DNA from: DASRVA01 sp050732935
Lineage (GTDB): Bacteria > Gemmatimonadota > Gemmatimonadetes > JACCXV01 > JAHWKZ01
Assembly (NCBI GenBank): GCA_050732935.1
Contig: JBOHRW010000232.1
Location: 1 to 12,941 of the forward strand
Length of the DNA stretch: 12,941 nt
Reading direction: 5' to 3'
The position numbers and the translations under genes were made by a program. The notes below the pieces were generated by a model. The model was given only the letters and a program-made list of their open reading frames with translations. It searched no databases and was not told where the DNA came from. Shown here one piece after another: positions 1 to 5,805 of the stretch; position 1 is the stretch's first letter, and the number at the start of each line of letters is the position of its first letter.

Positions 1-25
1 GCACGTCCCCGATCGAGCCCGGTTG

Positions 26-1324
26 TCAGCAGACGTCCGCCGGGTTGTTCAGGCACTCGTCTTGTGGATAGGGGAGGAAGTCGAGGATCGGCTCCGTCCC
101 GATCACGTCGTCCAGCCTGCGCATGTCCTCCCATCGCGTCCCCTGCATGAAGAGCTCGTACCGCCTCTCGTAGGCGATCTGGGCGAGAACCGCCTCCAGC
201 GTCGAGAGCTGGTCGGGGGGCAGGGCCGGCAGGTTGGCCGCGGGGTCCGTGGCCGAAGCGGTGGCGTCCGTCCGGACCTCGTTGATCAGCAGGCGGGCCC
301 CCTCGAGGTCGCCGCTGCGCGCAAGCGCCTCCGCCTTGATGAGCTTGATCTCGTCCTGGATGTAGACCGGGAAGGGCTCTGTCGGCGTCGAGTACTTCAG
401 CATGGTCTGAAGAATCGAGTCCGGATCGCCGGCGAAGGGTTCCGAGGCCAGGTCCACCCAGTAAGCGGTCCGGCCGTCTCCCGGCTCAGCCTGCTCGACG
501 AAGCTGCGGAGCGGCTGCACGTACCCAAGGAGGAAGGCGAGTCCGAAGACGGGGTTGTCCGTGGTCGAGGTGTACGTGAAGACCGAGCTCGCGGCAGGGT
601 CGAGCCGGTCGGCCGCCTGGATCGCCTGCTGGTGCTGCCCGGAGATCAGGTAATACCGGGCGAGCATGGCATCGATCGTGGCGTCCAGATCGAAGCCCGC
701 CCCGAGGACCCGGCTCTCGAAACCGGCCAGGTCAGCGTCCGGAACTCCGGCCAGGTCGGAACGCGCGGCTTCGAGGAGGGCGATGACCTCGGAGAGCACC
801 GCTTCCCGCGACTGGGGAATCGGTCCGGCGACCGAGACATCGATCGGGACCTCCTGATAGATCTGGATGATCGTGCCCAGCGACATGGCCCGGTAGAGCT
901 GGGCGAGCGCCACCACGCCGGTCTGGAAGCCGGGTCCCAGCCCCACGTCCGGCGCGTTCTCGATCAGCAGGTCGGCCGAGCGAATCACCCGATAGGCGTT
1001 CACGAAAGGAGCTTCCGAGTTGTCGAAGCTCGGGTCGATCCCCACGCCGGTCAGGAGCACCTTGTACGAGACCAGGGCGCGCGACTCCGTCCCCCATTCG
1101 TCGGTGACGAGCGAGGGGGGAACGATGAAATCCTCCACCGCGTCGCCGTACTGGCCCTGCATCCCGACCGCGAGGGCGATGATGCCCTCGACGGTGGCCA
1201 GCGACTCCTCCTGGACCGGCGCGTTCGGGTTCGTCTGATCGAGATCGCACCCGGCCGGGACAAGAAACCCCGCCAGAAGAAGGACGGCGCCGACGATGCG
1301 TGTCATCTGCTTTGTCATGGTCAT
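26..1324 (-). CDS. SusD/RagB-like outer-membrane lipoprotein
   Basis: Substrate-binding lipoprotein partner of the upstream SusC-like channel; SusD proteins cap the channel at the cell surface and hand it ligand. The 432-residue product starts with a basic N-terminus, a hydrophobic stretch (about residues 10-22) and a lipobox-like PAG-C with Cys26. Proline at -3 is unusual for a lipobox. Acidic residues just after the Cys (D27, D29) resemble surface-export signals of FCB lipoproteins. The helical middle (residues 80-200, 'AYRVIRSADLLIENA') and the ending 'YERRYELFMQGTRWEDMRRL' are typical of the family, as is the terminal PYPQxExxxNP motif. It is shorter than the roughly 500-plus residues of many Bacteroidota SusD proteins. 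Two cysteines near the end (C424, C432) could form a disulfide. It lies 10 bp after susC, and its AGGAGG overlaps the region of the susC stop. The start could also be the ATG at 1318, which sits at better spacing. Substrate cannot be read from sequence. Confidence 0.88.
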   Translation of the reverse strand: MTMTKQMTRIVGAVLLLAGFLVPAGCDLDQTNPNAPVQEESLATVEGIIALAVGMQGQYGDAVEDFIVPPSLVTDEWGTESRALVSYKVLLTGVGIDPSFDNSEAPFVNAYRVIRSADLLIENAPDVGLGPGFQTGVVALAQLYRAMSLGTIIQIYQEVPIDVSVAGPIPQSREAVLSEVIALLEAARSDLAGVPDADLAGFESRVLGAGFDLDATIDAMLARYYLISGQHQQAIQAADRLDPAASSVFTYTSTTDNPVFGLAFLLGYVQPLRSFVEQAEPGDGRTAYWVDLASEPFAGDPDSILQTMLKYSTPTEPFPVYIQDEIKLIKAEALARSGDLEGARLLINEVRTDATASATDPAANLPALPPDQLSTLEAVLAQIAYERRYELFMQGTRWEDMRRLDDVIGTEPILDFLPYPQDECLNNPADVC

Positions 1325-1327
1325 CGT

Positions 1328-1333
1328 CCTCCT
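1328..1333 (-). promoter_or_regulatory. Ribosome binding site of the susD-like gene
   Basis: AGGAGG on the minus strand, immediately after the susC stop codon (TGA at 1337-1335). It is 3 nt from the ATG at 1324 and 9 nt from the in-frame ATG at 1318. A slightly upstream AGAGG would fit the 1324 start with 6 nt spacing, so both starts stay possible. The tight packing supports translation of susD from the susC mRNA. Confidence 0.6.
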
Positions 1334-1334
1334 C

Positions 1335-4300
1335 TCAGAACTCGAAGGTCAGACTGGCCGAGACGGTCCGGGGAATCGGGGCGTTGGCAAAATCGACCCC
1401 CCGCGCGACGGTGTTGAACCCGAACAGGTTGATCTCGGGATCGAGACCGCTGTAGTCGGTCCAGGTGTACAGGTTACGTCCCGCCAGCCGGACCGTGAGA
1501 CCGCGCGCGCCAAAGCTCGCGACCCAGGGCTGGGTGAACCGATAGCTCGCCGACACCTCGCGGAGCTTCACGAACCATCCGGGCTCGATGAACTCCTCAT
1601 AGGTCAACAGGCGCGCCACGTTCCGGGCGTAGAAGCCCTGAGGCTTATCGCCGGAGATCTCCTCGGCGATCTTCGGGTCCGCCCCGAAGAACTCGCTGAT
1701 CCGGCGGCTGAAGTTGGCGACCTCGTTGCCGAAGCGGCCGTCGAACAGGACGTAGAAGTCCAGGTTGGGCCCCCACGAGAAGGTGTTCGCGAGGGAGGCG
1801 ATGAGGTCCGGATTGGGATCCCCCAGGAACTTCCGTGAGGCGACGCCCTCCTCGTTGAACGCCCGGTCGGGGATGCCGTCCTCGCCCAGGATGATGTTCC
1901 CGTTCTCGTCGCGGGCGTAGTGCCAGCCGTAGAACACCCCCACGGGCTGGTCTTCGATGACCCAAGTCAGATAGCCGAAAAGAAGCGAGTCCTGCGCGGT
2001 GACCAGCTTCTGGACCTCGTTCTCATTCCCCGCCAGTGCCAGCCGGCTCCGCCAGGTCAGGTCCTCCCGGCTCAGGTTGACGGTCTCGAGCGAGAGCTCC
2101 CAGCCACGGTTCTCCAGCTCGCCGATGTTCTGGAGCTGGAAGGCGACCCCCCGGCTGGGGGTCTGAGGGACGGAGAGGATCAAGTCATCGGTCCGGTCGT
2201 GGTAGTAGGTGAAATCGACGCTCACGCGGTCGTCGAGGAGCCCGGCGGTGAAGCCCCCCTCGATCTCGCGCTCACGTTCGGGCTTGAGCCCCTCGTTGCC
2301 GAGCTGCAAGCTCGGGACCCGTCCCGGACGGCCGGCGAAGTCGAGCGCGACGAAGTTGTTGAACAGCTCATACGCGCCGGGCGGCTGACCGCCCGATTCC
2401 CCGTACGCCGCCCGGAGTTTGAGCGTGCTGAGCAGGTTGGACACGCCGCTCCCCTCCCACCATGGCTCGCGGTCCAGGAGCCATGCCGCGCCGAACTTCG
2501 GATAGAGCTGCCACCGCTCGTCGCTGCCGAAGGCGCTCGCTCCCTCATAGTTGAACGCTCCCGTCAGCGTGAGCCGATCACCGAAGGTCACCTGCTCCTG
2601 AAAGAACAGCTCCGCCCGCTCGACGACCGAGATGCTCTGCGAAGCGAACTGCGTCGCCCCCGTGACCGTCTCCGTCTCGGGCGGCAGATCCTGGGCGGCC
2701 GCGCGGATCACCTCGCCGCGGTCCCGCGTGTACCGGTAGCCGGCCAGGGAGGAGAACTCGATCCCGGGGATGAGGTAGTCATGGTCCGCCGTGGCTTCGC
2801 TGGTGATCTGCTGGGAGAAGCGGACCGGTGTCTGGATCGATCCCGTGAAGTTGGCGCTGGTCGCGAACGGCGGCTGAAGGAATGTGTTCTTCAGGCGGTA
2901 GTCGTCCAGCCCGAACAGATAACGCACCGAGAGGTTGTCAAGCAGGCCGTAGCGGCCCTCGAAGCTGCCGATGAAGCGGTTCACCTCTTCGCTCGCGACC
3001 CAGTTCTCGATCACGTCGAAGGGGTTGGCCCCCAGGATCGGATTGTAGGGAAAACGGCCGAGCTCGGGATCGAAGAAGGGGTCGAAGGAGGGTGGCGTGA
3101 AGATGATGCTGGTCAGGACGCCCTGTGTCTGCTCCCCCTCGGGGATGAGGTCCACGTCCTTGTCGATGTAGCTGACCCGGCCGACCACTTGCAGCTGGTC
3201 GTTCACCTGCTGGGTCAGGTTCACCCGGACGTCCTTCCGCTCCTCGCCGGTCGACTCGAGGATCCCGTCCTCGTTGTGCAAGCCCGCCGAGAGATAGTAC
3301 GAAGTGCTCTCGTTTCCGCCAGCCACCGACAGCGAGTTCGTCGTGCCGTAGCCGGTCCGGAAGACCTCGTCCTGGATGTCGAAGCGCTCGACCGGATCCC
3401 CGACGTTCTCCGCGAGCCCCAGCGCGACGTCGGCGATCGAGGCACGTGGCACCAGGAGGAGATCGTAGGTGTCCGGGTTCTCGTTGGCCGAGACCTCCGT
3501 CCGCAGGGTGATCCGTGGGGCGCCCTGGCGACCACTCTTGGTGAAGATCTGGATGACGCCATTGTTCGCCCGTGATCCGTAGAGGGCCGCCGCGGCCGAT
3601 CCCTTGAGGACCTCGATCTTCTCGATGTCGGACGGCGCGAGGTCACCCAGGCGGTTGGTCAGCGCCTGTCCGCCGCGGACCGCGTTGCCGCTCAGGCTGA
3701 TCAGGGCCTCGTTGTCGTTGTCGATCAGGACCCCGTCCAAGACGATGAGAGGCTCCCCGCCGCCCAGGATCGAGCTCGCCCCCCGGAGACGGATCGACAC
3801 GCCACCTCCGGGCTGCCCGCTGGTCTCGACGATCACCGCCCCCGCGACCTTGCCCTGGAGTGCCTGATCGACCGAGGTGGCCCCGGCGGCCTGGTTGATG
3901 CGCTCGCCCGCGACGCTCTCGACGCTGTTGGCGATCTTCGCGCGCTCGGTCTCCTGACCCGCGATCGTGACCGCGATCTGGTCCATCTCGATCGCGGTCT
4001 CCGGGAGCGCAACGGAATCGACCGAGACAGTGCGGTTGGCTCCCAACGTCACGCTGCGGGTCGTCGTGTTTCGTCCGACGAACGAGTAGACGAGAGTGTA
4101 ATCGCCGGAAGCGATGGAAGCGCGGATCACGTAGCTCCCCTGAGCGTCGGTCACCGCGCCAAAACCCGTGCCGCGGATCTGCACCGTGACGTTGGGGAGC
4201 GGGCGACCGGACGAAGGGTCGACCACCGTGCCCTGGATGACGTAGGGCTCTCCCTCCTGGGCAAGCGCCGGATCGCCGCCGGCGAGCGCGAACGTCGCGA

Positions 4301-4358
4301 AGATGGGGAGCAGAAGCGAGAGACAGGCTGGTGGACGAACCAACCGCGCTGGCTTCAT
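1335..4358 (-). CDS. SusC/RagA-type TonB-dependent outer-membrane receptor
   Basis: Energised outer-membrane importer working with the SusD-like lipoprotein encoded just downstream. The 1007-residue product begins with a signal peptide (residues 1-33, cleavage after ALA). A carboxypeptidase-regulatory-like domain follows at about 38-115 ('IQGTVVDPSSGRPLPNVTV'). Then comes a TonB-box-like stretch near 'DQIAVTIAG' and a plug domain at about 140-275 with the hallmark 'SIRLRGASSI', 'EPLIVLDGV' and 'IEKIEVLKGSAAAALYGSRA' motifs. The rest is a large beta-barrel ending in aromatic TFEF, the usual outer-membrane insertion signal. I chose the ATG at 4358: it is preceded by GAGG 4 nt upstream and opens directly into a signal peptide. 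An open frame continues to 4433 but would put 25 polar residues before the signal sequence. Family assignment is firm; the peptidoglycan-fragment or amino-sugar substrate is inferred only from neighbours. Confidence 0.93.
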   Translation of the reverse strand: MKPARLVRPPACLSLLLPIFATFALAGGDPALAQEGEPYVIQGTVVDPSSGRPLPNVTVQIRGTGFGAVTDAQGSYVIRASIASGDYTLVYSFVGRNTTTRSVTLGANRTVSVDSVALPETAIEMDQIAVTIAGQETERAKIANSVESVAGERINQAAGATSVDQALQGKVAGAVIVETSGQPGGGVSIRLRGASSILGGGEPLIVLDGVLIDNDNEALISLSGNAVRGGQALTNRLGDLAPSDIEKIEVLKGSAAAALYGSRANNGVIQIFTKSGRQGAPRITLRTEVSANENPDTYDLLLVPRASIADVALGLAENVGDPVERFDIQDEVFRTGYGTTNSLSVAGGNESTSYYLSAGLHNEDGILESTGEERKDVRVNLTQQVNDQLQVVGRVSYIDKDVDLIPEGEQTQGVLTSIIFTPPSFDPFFDPELGRFPYNPILGANPFDVIENWVASEEVNRFIGSFEGRYGLLDNLSVRYLFGLDDYRLKNTFLQPPFATSANFTGSIQTPVRFSQQITSEATADHDYLIPGIEFSSLAGYRYTRDRGEVIRAAAQDLPPETETVTGATQFASQSISVVERAELFFQEQVTFGDRLTLTGAFNYEGASAFGSDERWQLYPKFGAAWLLDREPWWEGSGVSNLLSTLKLRAAYGESGGQPPGAYELFNNFVALDFAGRPGRVPSLQLGNEGLKPEREREIEGGFTAGLLDDRVSVDFTYYHDRTDDLILSVPQTPSRGVAFQLQNIGELENRGWELSLETVNLSREDLTWRSRLALAGNENEVQKLVTAQDSLLFGYLTWVIEDQPVGVFYGWHYARDENGNIILGEDGIPDRAFNEEGVASRKFLGDPNPDLIASLANTFSWGPNLDFYVLFDGRFGNEVANFSRRISEFFGADPKIAEEISGDKPQGFYARNVARLLTYEEFIEPGWFVKLREVSASYRFTQPWVASFGARGLTVRLAGRNLYTWTDYSGLDPEINLFGFNTVARGVDFANAPIPRTVSASLTFEF

Positions 4359-4413
4359 GAGACCTCGTGGGGGTTGGGAGTGGAGAGGAAGGCGAACCCG
4401 AACATCAACGTCC

Positions 4414-4443
4414 ATAGTACGACGCGATTCCAACCGACTGCAA
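4414..4443 (-). promoter_or_regulatory. Candidate sigma70-type promoter for susCD
   Basis: Read on the minus strand, TTGCAG (4443-4438) is followed after 18 nt by TACTAT (4419-4414). This would start transcription near 4407, about 50 nt before the susC ATG. The -10 keeps the important first T, second A and final T; the -35 keeps only TTG. It lies in the only sizeable gap (123 bp) on this strand, between namZ and susC. It therefore could give susCD expression separate from namZ. The match is moderate and unproven. Confidence 0.4.
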
Positions 4444-4481
4444 GCGGCATGGTACCGCTAACGTGGTCATGAACAGCGCCG

Positions 4482-5768
4482 TCAATCCGGATACAGCAAC
4501 ACCCCGCCGCGCATTTCCATGAACGCCTCACGCTCCGCGGCCCAGCCGGCCACGATCTCGTCGAGCGGCCGTCCCGCTTCGATCGCGGTTCGCAGCCGAT
4601 CGGTGCCCGCCAGGCGATCGAAGTGCTCGGTCATCCATCCCCACCGCTCGCCGGCCAGGTCGCGAGCCTCGAGAAGCGCGGCAACGCCGGCCAGAGTGGG
4701 GTCGTAGCGCTTGCGATCGGTGACGACGAACCGGACGCCGCGCACAACCTCGCCGTCGAACCTCTGGTCGGACGGGCGCACCGGCGTGAACGCGACCGGC
4801 TCGAACCGCACGCCGGCCAGTCGGGACCCGTTCAGCCGCGCGGCCAGCGCCTCGCCGTCCAGCCATGGCGCGCCGATCTGCTGAAACGTGCGGTCGGTCC
4901 CGCGGCCGACCGACAGGTTCGTCCCCTCGAAGAGGCAGGTGCCGGGATAGTGGGTCGCGCTCTCCAGGTCCGGCATGTTGGGAGAGGGCGGGACCCAGGG
5001 AAGGCTCGTCTGGTCGAACCACATCGAACGCCTCCAGCCCGCCACCGGCACGACGTGGAGCTCCACCTCGACGCCGAACTCGCGGACAAAGAGCCGCGCC
5101 AGCTCGCCGACCGTCATCCCGTGCCGCATGGGCACCGGGTACATCCCGACGAAGGTGGCGAACGCCGGATCGAGCACGTTCCCCTGGACGAGCGATCCGC
5201 CGATCGGGTTCGGCCTATCGAGGACGACGAACGGGACCCCGGCCTCGCCCGCCGCCTCCATCGCCAGCGCCATCGTCGAGACGTAGGTGTAGTAGCGGGC
5301 GCCGATGTCTTGGATGTCGAAGACGAGGACCTGGACGTCCTCGAGCATCGCCGGGGTCGGCTTTCTGGTCTCGCCGTAGAGGGAATGGACGGGGAGCCCG
5401 GTCGCCGAGTCGCGGTCGCTCTCGACCCGCGCGCCGGCCGCGGCCCGGCCGCGGATCCCGTGCTCGGGTCCGAAGAGCGCGACCAGCTCGATCTCCGGAG
5501 ATGCGGCGAGGAGGTCGATGGCGTGGTCCCCGTCCGAGTCGAGCGCCGTGTGGTTGGTGATCAGGCCGACCCGGCGGTCGGCGACCAGATGGATCGAGTC
5601 GGAGAGGAGGACCTCGAGGCCGGGGCGCACTTCGGCCGTGTCCCCGGCAGGCGCGTCACCCGCGCCTCGACCGGTCTCGCAGGCGGCGATCACCGCCCCC
5701 ACGATCAGCGATCCGGCTACGATGCGCCCAAGCTCCGTGTTGACAGGTCCGCTTCCGAGGCCCACCAT
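4482..5768 (-). CDS. namZ: DUF1343 / NamZ-type exo-beta-N-acetylmuramidase lipoprotein (GH171)
   Basis: Probable exo-acting glycosidase that removes terminal MurNAc from peptidoglycan glycan ends, as shown for Bacillus subtilis NamZ (YbbC). The 428-residue protein has a hydrophobic segment at 16-29 and lipobox IAA-C with Cys30, so it should be an extracytoplasmic lipoprotein. Nearly every family block is visible: 'VGLITNHTA' (67-75), 'LFGPEHGIRG' (98-107; its Glu102 is the likely catalytic Glu of the family), 'LPVHSLYG', 'VFDIQDIGARYYTYVSTM' (149-166), 'DRPNPIGG', 'PMRHGMTVGELA' (213-224), 'PPSPNMPDLESATHYPGTC' (260-278) and 'EGTNLSVGRGT' (281-291). It is divergent from the NagZ fusion gene with only 8 bp between start codons, the same enzyme pairing as in the B. 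subtilis muropeptide cluster. No Shine-Dalgarno precedes the ATG; the next codon is GTG, a possible alternative start. Family call is firm; exact substrate is inferred. Confidence 0.9.
   Translation of the reverse strand: MVGLGSGPVNTELGRIVAGSLIVGAVIAACETGRGAGDAPAGDTAEVRPGLEVLLSDSIHLVADRRVGLITNHTALDSDGDHAIDLLAASPEIELVALFGPEHGIRGRAAAGARVESDRDSATGLPVHSLYGETRKPTPAMLEDVQVLVFDIQDIGARYYTYVSTMALAMEAAGEAGVPFVVLDRPNPIGGSLVQGNVLDPAFATFVGMYPVPMRHGMTVGELARLFVREFGVEVELHVVPVAGWRRSMWFDQTSLPWVPPSPNMPDLESATHYPGTCLFEGTNLSVGRGTDRTFQQIGAPWLDGEALAARLNGSRLAGVRFEPVAFTPVRPSDQRFDGEVVRGVRFVVTDRKRYDPTLAGVAALLEARDLAGERWGWMTEHFDRLAGTDRLRTAIEAGRPLDEIVAGWAAEREAFMEMRGGVLLYPD
5740..5768 (+). promoter_or_regulatory. Candidate promoter of the NagZ-symporter-NagB operon
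   Basis: TTGACA (5740-5745), 17-nt spacer, then CACCAT (5763-5768), lying within the first codons of namZ on the other strand. The -35 is perfect; the -10 is poor but keeps the second A and final T. The start of transcription would fall about at the ATG at 5777, so the transcript would have little or no leader, and indeed no Shine-Dalgarno site is visible upstream of that ATG. TTGACA ends exactly 31 nt before the start codon, the same spacing as for namZ. Confidence 0.5.
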
Positions 5769-5776
5769 AGCGACCC

Positions 5777-5805
5777 ATGTTGGGATCGATCCCCGGCCGT
5801 GTCAA
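5777..5805 (-). promoter_or_regulatory. Candidate namZ promoter inside the start of the NagZ gene
   Basis: Minus strand TTGACA (5805-5800), 17-nt spacer, then CAACAT (5782-5777). The -35 is a perfect consensus; the -10 keeps the critical second A and final T. Transcription would start close to the namZ ATG at 5768, giving an almost leaderless mRNA, in keeping with the lack of a Shine-Dalgarno site. The last three bases of the -10 are the complement of the NagZ start codon. It is the mirror image of the promoter on the other strand. Confidence 0.5.

Noticed and set aside
1920..3575. A 551-codon plus-strand open frame opposite susC
   Set aside because: Composition is that of an antisense shadow (Val/Arg/Glu-rich, no motif), and the opposite strand has unmistakable SusC plug and barrel sequence.
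4359..4433. N-terminal extension of SusC to an ATG at 4433
   Set aside because: It adds 25 polar residues in front of a good signal peptide, while the ATG at 4358 has GAGG 4 nt upstream and opens directly into the signal sequence. The extension also overlaps the candidate promoter.
4443..4459. Small hairpin AGCGG-(7 nt)-CCGCT after namZ as a terminator
   Set aside because: Only a 5-bp stem, no following T-run on the minus strand, and it touches the possible susC -35. Too weak to call either terminator or operator.
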